This document shows, in pieces, positions 36,884 to 43,973 of a DNA stretch of 64,000 nt. Within the stretch, counting starts at the first letter, position 1, and each line of letters starts with the position of its first letter. The notes under the pieces are model-generated. The model was not told the DNA's origin and did no database searches. It saw nothing but the letters and a program-made list of their open reading frames with translations. Origin of the DNA: Palsa-504 sp963753225 (GTDB lineage Bacteria; Actinomycetota; Actinomycetes; Streptosporangiales; Streptosporangiaceae); contig CAVWBQ010000021.1 in NCBI GenBank assembly GCA_963753225.1, positions 186,001 through 250,000 of the forward strand, written 5' to 3'. A program made the translations under genes and the position numbers.

Positions 36884-37435
36884 GTGATCGGAGGGGCATT
36901 CGGGGTCACGCTGGCCAACGCGCGGGCCGGAGATGAGGCAGCTTTCGCCCTTATCTTCCAGGACGTGCAGCCGGCGCTGCTGCGCTACCTGCGAGTGATC
37001 ACCGCCGAACCCGAGGACGTGGCCGGGGAGACCTGGGTCCAGGTGGTGACCGGGCTTCGGCGCTTCCGCGGCGAGGAGCAGGACTTCCGGGCGTGGCTGT
37101 TCACCATCGCCAGGCACCGGGCGGCGGACGCCGGCCGGTCGCGGCACCGCCGTCCCGCGGTGCCGCTCGACATGACCGATGCGGCTCAGCAGCTCACCGC
37201 CCCCGACACCGCCGACCAGGCCCTGGAGGCGGTATCCACGCAGGCCGCTATGGACCTGATCAAGACGCTGCCGCGCGAACAGGCCGAGATCATCATGCTG
37301 CGGGTGGTGGCTGGCCTAGATGCTGGTGACGTGGCCAGGATCGTGGGCAAGACTCCGGGGGCGGTCCGGGTGGCCGCGCATCGCGGCCTGCGCAGGCTGG
37401 CCGGCCAGGTGGCGCAGGCGGGTGTAACACTTTGA
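36884..37435 (+). CDS. ECF-type RNA polymerase sigma factor
   Basis: A 183-residue sigma factor. Region 2: ALIFQDVQPALLRYLRVITA, EPEDVAGETWVQVVTGLRRF and FRAWLFTIARHRAADAGRSR; region 4: LPREQAEIIMLRVVAGLDAG, DVARIVGKTPGAVRVAAHRG. GTG 36884 is the probable start. The stop (37433-37435) is immediately followed by a gene for a one-helix membrane protein, probably its anti-sigma factor. The promoter target is unknown. Confidence 0.87.
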   Translation: MIGGAFGVTLANARAGDEAAFALIFQDVQPALLRYLRVITAEPEDVAGETWVQVVTGLRRFRGEEQDFRAWLFTIARHRAADAGRSRHRRPAVPLDMTDAAQQLTAPDTADQALEAVSTQAAMDLIKTLPREQAEIIMLRVVAGLDAGDVARIVGKTPGAVRVAAHRGLRRLAGQVAQAGVTL

Positions 37436-37449
37436 GGCCCCGCGACGCT

Positions 37450-38307
37450 ATGCATGATGAGATGCCTGGGTTCTTCCCCGGCCGGCCCGGCGGCGAGCAC
37501 GACGAGCCGCTGCTGGACATGATCTTGGAGCGGCGCCCTACCCCCCCCGGGGCGCCGCCAGAGATTCATGGCCTGGCGCTTATGCTCGCCGCCGTAGCCG
37601 GGCCGGCTGAACCAGGGGACCTGGCCGGGCAGGACGCCGCGCAAGCGGCGTTCACCCGGCTCGCGTCCCGCTCCGGCACCTCGCACGCTGCCCTGCGGTC
37701 AGCCCGGCGCTCGCTGTCCGAGAGGCCAGCTCGCGGCAGGCTCCCCCTAGCCGCCGCGCTGGCCGTGGCAGCAGCCGGGCTGGGCAGCACTGCCGCGGCA
37801 TTCGTCGGCGTGCTGCCCAGCTCGATTCAGCATTTCGCGCACGAGACGCTCGGGGCGCCGGCGCCTCCCTCTGATGCCTCCCCGCGTACGCGTACACTCA
37901 CGATCACCAGCTCACCTGTGCCCAGCCGCACCGCGCACGGCGCGCCAGGACCGGCGAGAAGGCGATCGGCGACCTCCTCCGACCCGGTCAGCGACAAGAC
38001 CCACCCCGGGCAATTGCACACTCACCTGTGGAAGAGAAGCAGTGCCGCGCCCGGATTCGTCAGCTGCCTGCCCGTGCAGGGCCAGGATCACGGCCAGGCG
38101 GTGGGAGGCACCCAGAACGCGGCCAGCCCGAGCCCGGCTCCGAACCAGGTGAGGCCCGCAGCGACGCAGGGCCCGGCCGGGTCCGGCCCGACCCAGAATG
38201 CGCCCTCGCCGGGTTCCGGTCTTTTCGGCTGGCCCGCGATGCCGTCCGCGACGGCCTGCCCGGCCGGCAGCATCCCGACGGAGGAGGCACATGCTCCAGG
38301 CCGGTGA
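37450..38307 (+). CDS. Putative anti-sigma factor, single-pass membrane protein
   Basis: About 285 residues. The cytoplasmic N-terminus has LLDMILERRPTPPGAPPEIH and GLALMLAAVAGPAEPGDLAG, a pattern typical of proteins encoded behind ECF sigma factors in actinobacteria. One membrane helix (PLAAALAVAAAGLGSTAAAF) follows at about residue 105. The outer part is a long Pro/Ser/Gln-rich, poorly conserved region, which may contain a frame error near 37960-38060. ATG 37450 is used; a TTG at 37432 overlapping the sigma stop would couple translation. Its end overlaps the VOC gene by 17 bp. Confidence 0.65.
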   Translation: MHDEMPGFFPGRPGGEHDEPLLDMILERRPTPPGAPPEIHGLALMLAAVAGPAEPGDLAGQDAAQAAFTRLASRSGTSHAALRSARRSLSERPARGRLPLAAALAVAAAGLGSTAAAFVGVLPSSIQHFAHETLGAPAPPSDASPRTRTLTITSSPVPSRTAHGAPGPARRRSATSSDPVSDKTHPGQLHTHLWKRSSAAPGFVSCLPVQGQDHGQAVGGTQNAASPSPAPNQVRPAATQGPAGSGPTQNAPSPGSGLFGWPAMPSATACPAGSIPTEEAHAPGR

Positions 38308-38668
38308 GGTGGTCGCGTTCGCCGCCTCCGCCGACCTGCGCCAGGCGCGAGCCTTCTACGAGCAGGTGCTGGGCCTGCGTCTGACCGAGCAGAACGACTT
38401 CGCCTGCGTGTTCGACGCCAACGGCACGATGCTCCGCGTCACGGCGGTCGCCGAGGTGGCCCGGCCCGGTTACACGGTTCTGGGCTGGCGGGTCGTCGAT
38501 ATCGCGGCCACCGTGCACGGCCTCACCGAACGGGGCGTCGTGTTCCTGCGCTATGACGGCATGGACCAGGACGAGAACGGGGTCTGGACGACCCCGGGCG
38601 GCGACAAGATCGCCTGGTTCACCGATCCGGGCGGGAACGTCCTCTCGCTCACCCAGTTCGCGTTCTGA
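38291..38668 (+). CDS. VOC (glyoxalase/bleomycin-resistance fold) protein
   Basis: A 125-residue vicinal-oxygen-chelate protein: AFAASADLRQARAFYEQVLG, FACVFDANGTMLRV, and TTPGGDKIAWFTDPGGNVLS ending SLTQFAF. A GGAGGAGG ribosome-binding site lies directly before ATG 38291. The metal-binding pattern (usually His/Gln and Glu) is degenerate, so it may be a ligand-binding rather than catalytic member. A similar C-terminal tail survives at 40097-40179. Confidence 0.8.
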   Translation: MLQAGEVVAFAASADLRQARAFYEQVLGLRLTEQNDFACVFDANGTMLRVTAVAEVARPGYTVLGWRVVDIAATVHGLTERGVVFLRYDGMDQDENGVWTTPGGDKIAWFTDPGGNVLSLTQFAF

Positions 38669-38953
38669 CCGGGGGGATCGGTTCTATCTTCCGTCCTGGG
38701 AATGCTGCTCGTCGTGATCGAAGCGCTCGGGTACAGGATGCAGCGGCGGAACGTGGCGCCGAAATCGCCAGATCTGACCCCAAGCGCGGCGCCGTACAGT
38801 CACGATGGTGTCGGAGGCACAATCCGCCCAGCCAGGCAGCCTGCGGATCACAAGGCCGGGCGACCAAGCCGTGCGGGCACGCGCGACAACGATCCCTGCC
38901 GCCGGCAAACGGAGGCTCCAGCGGTCGGCCATACACGACGTGGAAGGATCAGC

Positions 38954-39622
38954 ATGCGGCGTTCTGCGAAAAGACTTTCCCTCCCCGTGACCCTGCTTGC
39001 CGCCGGATTGCTCGCGGCGGGATGCGGGGGCACCATCAGCAGCTCGATCGGCACCTTGCCGAGCCGGACCGCGACCGCCGCGCCCAGGCCCAGCGTCACG
39101 GCGGCCCCCACCACCCAGCCGCCGGCCACCGGTTCCGCGGCGCCCGTCGCCTCCTCCGGCACCAGCCTGATCTGGCTCTGGGTCCTGCTGGGCGTCCTTG
39201 TCCTGGCCGGCCTGATCGCGTTGATCGCGCGCTCGGCTCGCCGCCGCTCGGCAGCCGCGGCGGGCTGGCGATCCGGGCTTGTCGATGCGTACGCGAAAGG
39301 CTCGGCCCTGCATGACGCGATGAGCGCCGCCGAAGCGCCCGGCGGGCTGGCCGCCGCCGATGCGGTCGCCCGATGGTCCGATATCCAGCGGCGCGCCGAT
39401 GATCTGGCGCAGACGCTGTACGCCCTGCGCGAGGAGGTCCCGCAGCATTCCCCCGACGGCGCCAGGATCGCTGACACGCTCGCCTCGCTGCAGGCTGTCC
39501 GCTCGGCGATGGACGCCGAGCGGGCCCCTGGCGGCGCCAGCCTGGAGCAGGCCAACGTGGTCCGCGGACGCCTGGCCGCCTTCGAGTCCTCCCTTCGCGC
39601 ACTCGCGGCTCCTGCCCGGTAA
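38954..39622 (+). CDS. Lipoprotein with a membrane helix and a cytoplasm-type helical domain
   Basis: A 222-residue protein. The N-terminus is a lipoprotein signal (LPVTLLAAGLLAAGCGG), followed by a Thr/Pro/Ala-rich linker, a membrane helix at about residues 72-92 (SLIWLWVLLGVLVLAGLIAL), the basic RSARRRS and a helical domain (residues 100-222) with no recognised family. GGAAGGA precedes ATG 38954. The helical part resembles the cytoplasmic ends seen in uncharacterised actinobacterial envelope proteins. Function unknown. Confidence 0.65.
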   Translation: MRRSAKRLSLPVTLLAAGLLAAGCGGTISSSIGTLPSRTATAAPRPSVTAAPTTQPPATGSAAPVASSGTSLIWLWVLLGVLVLAGLIALIARSARRRSAAAAGWRSGLVDAYAKGSALHDAMSAAEAPGGLAAADAVARWSDIQRRADDLAQTLYALREEVPQHSPDGARIADTLASLQAVRSAMDAERAPGGASLEQANVVRGRLAAFESSLRALAAPAR

Positions 39623-39802
39623 TGGCCATGGCCCGCCGCCAGCAGTGAACGCCAGACGACGGCACCGGGCAGGTCAGGCACAGTAAAGGCGATGGCTCAT
39701 CGCATCGCGAGCTGGCTCCGGGGATGATCGGCAACATGATCGCCGAAATCACCCGCGGAATCAGAGCTGATGACGTGAGTTCCCGGTTCGCGGGCGCGCA
39801 CG

Positions 39803-40012
39803 TCACCCCTCATGGGTGGCACTGCCGGGTTGGGTGCCCAGCCACTGGGCGATCTCGAGGGCGACGCCGATTTCGAGGCCGTGGCCGGCCAGCGACAGCG
39901 GGAGCAGCCGCTCGGCGCGCTGGAGGCGGTTGAGGACCGTGTTGCGGTGGGTGTACAGGGCCCGGGCGGCGCGCGCGGCGCTGAACTGCTCGGCGATGTA
40001 CACGCACTACGG
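39803..40012 (-). pseudogene. 3' remnant of a PucR-family regulator gene
   Basis: The minus-strand frame ending at 39803 reads YIAEQFSAARAARALYTHRN, TVLNRLQRAERLLPL, EIGVALEIAQWLG. This is the C-terminal helix-turn-helix of PucR/CdaR-type regulators (HTH_30). The remaining about 400 residues expected upstream are missing; beyond 40012 the frame has no similarity. The ATG available (40003) lies inside the motif. It is a decapitated gene rather than a small regulator. Confidence 0.7.
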
Positions 40013-40046
40013 GCTGCCCGGCGGCATCTACAACCAGCAGGGCTGA
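40005..40046 (+). pseudogene. Short 3' tail of an unidentified plus-strand gene
   Basis: The plus strand reads THYGLPGGIYNQQG before a TGA at 40044-40046, followed 22 bp later by a textbook terminator hairpin. Codon use is native-like, and the tail abuts the PucR remnant. It is probably the surviving end of a deleted gene. The parent family is not recognised. Confidence 0.35.
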
Positions 40047-40068
40047 CAGCAAGGAGGACCACGACGGA

Positions 40069-40097
40069 GCCGGGCGGCGCGGGACCGCCCGGCTTTG
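40069..40097 (+). terminator. Intrinsic terminator
   Basis: GCCGGGCGG (40069-40077), a 7-base loop, CCGCCCGGC (40085-40093) and a short T-run. It matches the orphan plus-strand tail ending at 40046. Confidence 0.6.
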
Positions 40098-40179
40098 TCA
40101 TGCCTGGGACGAGGCTCCGGCCGTCTGGCTCGATGCGACTCGGGGTGCCTGGGCGCTGTCGCTCACCCAGTTCGCCTAG
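40097..40179 (+). pseudogene. Possible C-terminal remnant of a VOC-fold gene
   Basis: In one frame the DNA reads AWDEAPAVWLDATRGAWALS and LTQFA before TAG at 40177-40179. The final LSLTQFA and 17 identical bases (TCGCTCACCCAGTTCGC) match the end of the complete VOC gene at 38291-38668. No start or upstream domain is present. It may be a relic of a second VOC gene. Confidence 0.35.
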
Positions 40180-40223
40180 CGTCGGGCGGGATACCCGGTT
40201 GACGGCGCGACGGGCCCGGGCCG

Positions 40224-41009
40224 ATGCTGGCCGTTGTGACCGGGACGGCTGATCATGTGCTGCGCAACCGCGCCGTGTGGGACCGGTGGGCGTCCCGTTA
40301 CGCCAGCGCCGGCCTGCGGAGCTGGTCCGCGGCCGAGCCGACTTGGGGTATCTGGGGGATCGCCGAGGCGCAGGCCGGGGTGCTTCCGCCCGGCCTGGAC
40401 GGCGCCGACACCATCGAGCTTGGCTGCGGCACCGGCTACGTCTCGGCCTGGCTGGCACGCCGCGGCGCCCGTCCGGTTGGTTTGGACAACTCGCCCGGGC
40501 AGCTGACGACCGCCCGTGAACTGCAGGACCGGTTTGCACTGCGGTTCCCCCTCTTCCACGCCAACGCCGAGCGGGCGCCGTTCGCCGACGCCAGCTTCGA
40601 CCTGGCCATCAGCGAGTACGGCGCCAGCATCTGGTGCGACCCGTACGCCTGGATCCCCGAGGCGGCACGGCTGCTGCGTCCCGGCGGCCAGCTGATCTTC
40701 CTAGTCAACTCGGTGCTGCTGATGCTCACGATCCCGGACGAGGACGGCGTGCCCGCCACCAGCCGGCTGCGGCGCCCGTATTTCGGCATGCACCGGTTCG
40801 AATGGCCCGACGACAACTCGGTCGAGTTCCACCTCGGCCACGGCGACATGATCAGGCTGCTGCGCCGCTGCGGCCTGGAGATCGAGGATCTCCTCGAACT
40901 GCGGCCCGGGCCCGGCGCCACCGCGTCGCACCCGCTGGCCACCGTCGAGTGGGCGCGGCAATGGCCGTGCGAGGAGGTCTGGAAGGCGCGCAAGGCCGGT
41001 CGGGCATAG
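40224..41009 (+). CDS. Class I SAM-dependent methyltransferase
   Basis: A 261-residue methyltransferase: NRAVWDRWASRYASAGLRSW, motif I TIELGCGTGYVSAWLARRGA, PVGLDNSPGQLTTARELQDR, motif IV FDLAISEYGASIWCDPYAWI and RLLRPGGQLIFLVNSVLLML. The C-terminal part (RRPYFGMHRFEWPDDNSVEF) is typical of a group of actinobacterial enzymes acting on small molecules. It precedes a hexapeptide-repeat protein and a class IV aminotransferase, which overlap or nearly touch, so the three probably form one operon. Substrate unknown. Confidence 0.82.
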   Translation: MLAVVTGTADHVLRNRAVWDRWASRYASAGLRSWSAAEPTWGIWGIAEAQAGVLPPGLDGADTIELGCGTGYVSAWLARRGARPVGLDNSPGQLTTARELQDRFALRFPLFHANAERAPFADASFDLAISEYGASIWCDPYAWIPEAARLLRPGGQLIFLVNSVLLMLTIPDEDGVPATSRLRRPYFGMHRFEWPDDNSVEFHLGHGDMIRLLRRCGLEIEDLLELRPGPGATASHPLATVEWARQWPCEEVWKARKAGRA

Positions 41010-41016
41010 TGGGCTG

Positions 41017-41619
41017 ATGGAGATCAAGCAGCGCGAGATGACACCATCGGTCCACCCGGACGCCTACGTGGCGCCCACAGCTGTCCTGTCCGGCCAGGTC
41101 AGCGTGGGTGCGGGTAGCTGCGTGCTGCACGGCGCCGTCCTGACCGCGGACGGCGGGCCGGTGGAAGTCGGCGCCAACTGCGTGATCATGGAGCACGCCG
41201 TGCTGCGCGGCACCCCGCGCCACCGGCTGGTGGTCGGCGATCACGTGCTGGCCGGGCCGAACTCCTACCTGACCGGCTGCCAGGTGGACGACGAGGTGTT
41301 CATCGCCACCGGCGCCATGGTCTTCAACGGAGCGCGGATGGGCCGGGCCAGCAGCGTGGCGCTGGGCGGCGCGGTCCACATCGGCTGCGTAGTGCCGCCG
41401 GAGACCAGGATCCCGATCGGCTGGGTGGCCGTCGGCGATCCCGCCCGGCTGTACCCGCCGGGTGACGCGGCCCCGATCCGCGCGGGCCTGGAAGAGGCGG
41501 GCGGGTTCCTCCCCTTCGTGTTCGGCACCGACCCGGCAGCCGGCCGGGGCGAGCAGATGCGCGCCGCCATGAGCCGCTACACCGCGATGCTGGCCCGTGC
41601 GCACCGGGACGACGAGTGA
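41017..41619 (+). CDS. Left-handed beta-helix protein, gamma-carbonic anhydrase-like
   Basis: A 200-residue protein with hexapeptide repeats: VHPDAYVAPTAVLSGQVSVG, AGSCVLHGAVLTADGGPVEV, ANCVIMEHAVLRG, LVVGDHVLAGPNSYLTGCQV, FIATGAMVFNGARMG. This is the gamma-carbonic anhydrase/acyltransferase fold, and the trimer interface histidines (HGAV, EHAV region) are partly conserved. The C-terminal 60 residues are helical. It starts 7 bp after the methyltransferase and its stop overlaps the next start by 4 bp. Confidence 0.8.
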   Translation: MEIKQREMTPSVHPDAYVAPTAVLSGQVSVGAGSCVLHGAVLTADGGPVEVGANCVIMEHAVLRGTPRHRLVVGDHVLAGPNSYLTGCQVDDEVFIATGAMVFNGARMGRASSVALGGAVHIGCVVPPETRIPIGWVAVGDPARLYPPGDAAPIRAGLEEAGGFLPFVFGTDPAAGRGEQMRAAMSRYTAMLARAHRDDE

Positions 41620-42527
41620 GCGGGGCAGAGGCCGGGCCGCCGTGGCCGGCGGGCGCGGCCTGGATCGACGGGCGGTACCGCCCCATCGAGGACGCCAGGA
41701 TCTCCGTGCTTGACCTGGGTGTGACCCGCTCGGACTGCACCTACGACGTGGTGCACGTCTGGGATGGCCGGTTCTACCGGCTCGACGCTCACCTGGACCG
41801 GTTCGCCGCCAGCATGGCCCGGCTGCGGCTCGATCCCGGCCACGACCGCGCCGCCATCGAGGACATCCTGCACGGCTGCGTCAGCCATACGGGGCTTCGG
41901 GCGGCGTACGTGTCCATGACCTGCACGCGGGGCCGGATGCCGCCGGGCAGCCGGGACCTGCGCGGAGCGCGGAGCATGTTCTACTGCTACGCCGTGCCGT
42001 TCATCTGGGTCAGCCGCCCCGAGCAGCAGGAGAAGGGCGCCAGGATGCGGATCAGCGAGGTCACCCGCATCCCGCCGCAGAGCGTCGACCCGACGGTCAA
42101 GAACTACCACTGGCTGGACCTCGACCTGGCGCTGCTCGACGCCTACGACCACGACGCCGACCTGGTGGTGCTGCGCGACCTGTCCGGCGCGATCACCGAG
42201 GGCCCGGGGTACAACGTGTTCGCCCACCTGGACGGGCGGTGGCTGACGCCGGGCCGCGGCACGCTGGCGGGTATCACCCGGCGCTCGGTGATCGAACTGG
42301 CCTGCGAGGCCGGGCATCGGGTGGACGAGGGCCTGCTGACCGCCGCAGACCTGCTCAGGTCGGACGAGGTGCTGGTCACCTCCACGGCGGGCGGGATCAT
42401 GCCGGTCACCGTCATCGACGGCAAGCCCGTCGGACCGGGTACTCCCGGGCCGCTCACGACCGGGCTGCGGGACCGGTACTGGGCCAGCCACCAGGACCCG
42501 CGCTACTCCACCCCGGTCCGCTACTAA
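41616..42527 (+). CDS. Class IV (branched-chain/D-amino-acid type) aminotransferase
   Basis: A 303-residue PLP-dependent fold-type IV enzyme. It has WIDGRYRPIEDARISVLDLG near the start, the PLP lysine in DPTVKNYHWLDLDLALLDAY, and ITEGPGYNVFAHLDGRWLTP followed by GRGTLAGITRRSVIELA, the phosphate-binding region. Relatives include branched-chain aminotransferase, 4-amino-4-deoxychorismate lyase and (R)-selective amine transaminases. The spacing and residues here are closest to the last group, but activity is not proven. GTG 41616 overlaps the previous stop by 4 bp. It ends the probable three-gene operon. Confidence 0.82.
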   Translation: MSGAEAGPPWPAGAAWIDGRYRPIEDARISVLDLGVTRSDCTYDVVHVWDGRFYRLDAHLDRFAASMARLRLDPGHDRAAIEDILHGCVSHTGLRAAYVSMTCTRGRMPPGSRDLRGARSMFYCYAVPFIWVSRPEQQEKGARMRISEVTRIPPQSVDPTVKNYHWLDLDLALLDAYDHDADLVVLRDLSGAITEGPGYNVFAHLDGRWLTPGRGTLAGITRRSVIELACEAGHRVDEGLLTAADLLRSDEVLVTSTAGGIMPVTVIDGKPVGPGTPGPLTTGLRDRYWASHQDPRYSTPVRY

Positions 42528-42925
42528 GCTGTCCCCTTAGATCATGGGGGTAGCCGGGGCTGGTACGGGTGTGCTGTACGGGGCTGGCGGGGCAGGGCAG
42601 ACTCAGGCGGGCCGACGCGAGGGGTGGCGGTCCTTGCTAGCCGAACGGACGGGCTGCCTGCCCCCGCACCACGGCTCACGCGGGCATCGCGGTACACACG
42701 GGCATCACCGGACGGGCCGTCCGGCCCGGCGGGAACCGCAACGATGTCACATCGTGGCGCACCTGACCGCTACGATGTCACATCGTTGCGGTCAGGCCGC
42801 GCGGGACGCCGGTGCCGTTGTGACAGGAGCGTCGGCTGGGAATCGGCTAGGGCTCGAGCGGGCATGGCGTCCGGGTATGCGGCCGCTGGCCCCGCCTAAC
42901 GGTCCATGATCGAGCGGGACACGTA
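42528..42925. other. Convergent gap of 398 bp containing strong palindromes
   Basis: The stops of the aminotransferase and the hydrolase genes face this gap. Readings inside it are Arg/Gly-rich and lack start signals. The only clear structure is the palindrome pair at 42741-42796, listed separately. Confidence 0.4.
42741..42796. repeat. Two identical 15-bp palindromes, one within a 35-bp near-perfect palindrome
   Basis: ACGATGTCACATCGT occurs at 42741-42755 and 42772-42786, centres 31 bp apart (three helical turns). The second copy is extended by CCTGACCGC (42762-42770) and GCGGTCAGG (42788-42796), making a 35-bp palindrome broken only at its centre and one T/T pair. The size and spacing suit a dimeric regulator, but the site lies between two convergent genes; a bidirectional terminator or an orphan operator left by a deletion is possible. 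Confidence 0.8.
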
Positions 42926-43825
42926 TTAGCTGCCCAGGTAGCGCAGGAACCAGTCACGGGCCGGGCCGCTCGAGGCCTCCAGGCCCACGGTGTAGGCGTC
43001 GAAGTGCCCGCCCGGCATGATGATGAGCTCCTTGGGCTGGTGCGCCGTGTCGAACGCCGCGATGGCGAGTTCGGACGGCACGAGGTGATCGCCCACCGCG
43101 ACCAGCAGCAGCAGCGGCGTGGGGCTGATCCACGGCAGGTAGCCGCCCGGCTCGTACTCGGTGAACATTTCCACGCTGCGCAGCGTCACCTCGTTCCGCC
43201 AGGCCGGGGCCCGGGTTTCCCCGGTCGCGGAGAACCACTCCCACGAGTCCGGCGTGGGCAGCGCCGAGGGCGCCAGCGGGTCCTTGTCCACCACCGGCAC
43301 CATGGCTGGCGCCTTGCCCTGGAAGCGGGCCAGGCGGTCGGCGTCGAAGAGCTCGCGGAATCCGGCGATGAAGTCGGACCGGACCAGCGCGCGCAGGTTG
43401 GCGTGGCCGCTGATCAGCGGCACCTGGCTTACCACGGCCTTGACCCGGCGGTCGATCGCGGCCACCACCAGGACGTGACCGCCGGAGTAGCTGCTGCCCC
43501 AGATCCCGATCCGGCCCGGGTCCACCTCAGGCAGCGTGTGCAGGTAGGTGATGGCATGCCGGTAGTCGCGCACCTGCGCCCACGGGTCGATCTCCTGGCG
43601 CGGTTCCCCGTCGCTGGCGCCGAAGCAGCGATTGTCGAAGACCAGGACGTTGAGCCCGGCCGCGGCGAACACCTCGGCGAAGCTGTCCAGGTACATCTCC
43701 TTGACCGCGGAGAAGCCGTGCGACATGACCACGGCGGGCCCGGGCGAGCCCGTCCCTTCCGCGGGGTAGAACCAGCCGCGCAGGGTGACGCCCTCTGCGT
43801 CGAACTCGATGTCTCGCCGTGCCAT
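42926..43825 (-). CDS. Alpha/beta hydrolase (dienelactone hydrolase/X-Pro peptidase-like)
   Basis: A 299-residue hydrolase: MARRDIEFDAEGVTLRGWFY, VVMSHGFSAVKEMYLDSFAE, LNVLVFDNRCFGASDGEPRQ, and the nucleophile elbow IGIWGSSYSGGHVL (Ser in GSSYSGG). A late His lies in MPGGHFDAY and the acid is probably in VAVGDHLVP. The start ATG 43825 has GGAGGTGACC upstream. It lies just downstream of the acyl-CoA dehydrogenase remnant and the anthranilate monooxygenase gene, on the same strand, so a role in aromatic catabolism is possible but unproven. Confidence 0.8.
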   Translation of the reverse strand: MARRDIEFDAEGVTLRGWFYPAEGTGSPGPAVVMSHGFSAVKEMYLDSFAEVFAAAGLNVLVFDNRCFGASDGEPRQEIDPWAQVRDYRHAITYLHTLPEVDPGRIGIWGSSYSGGHVLVVAAIDRRVKAVVSQVPLISGHANLRALVRSDFIAGFRELFDADRLARFQGKAPAMVPVVDKDPLAPSALPTPDSWEWFSATGETRAPAWRNEVTLRSVEMFTEYEPGGYLPWISPTPLLLLVAVGDHLVPSELAIAAFDTAHQPKELIIMPGGHFDAYTVGLEASSGPARDWFLRYLGS

Positions 43826-43921
43826 CCCGGTCACCTCCGGCCAACGTCGTCGTGGTGATCTCAGTCTCACGGGAACCGTCACCGCGGTCCAGGCCCGTCC
43901 CACACTGAGACGAGCTCAGCG

Positions 43922-43966
43922 CTACAGCTCGCGGGCGATGATCGTCCGCTGGACCTCGGAGGCGCG
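43922..43966 (-). pseudogene. 3' tail of an acyl-CoA dehydrogenase gene
   Basis: Immediately after the monooxygenase/reductase stop, the same strand reads ASEVQRTIIAREL and a TAG (43922-43924). This is the canonical C-terminal end of acyl-CoA dehydrogenases (GEGTSEVQRxxIAR-type). Nothing else of the roughly 380-residue enzyme is left. Acyl-CoA dehydrogenase genes often sit beside 2-aminobenzoyl-CoA monooxygenase genes, so a deletion has probably removed one here. Confidence 0.65.
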
Positions 43967-43973
43967 AACGCGG

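Noticed and set aside
39803..40003. The PucR C-terminal piece as a complete small regulator
   Set aside because: The only ATG lies inside the conserved helix region and the DNA-binding unit would lack its first helix and its sensory part.
42624..42899. A 91-residue gene across the palindromes
   Set aside because: Its composition is Arg/Ala/Gly-rich and the frame is open only because of GC content; it lacks a ribosome-binding site.
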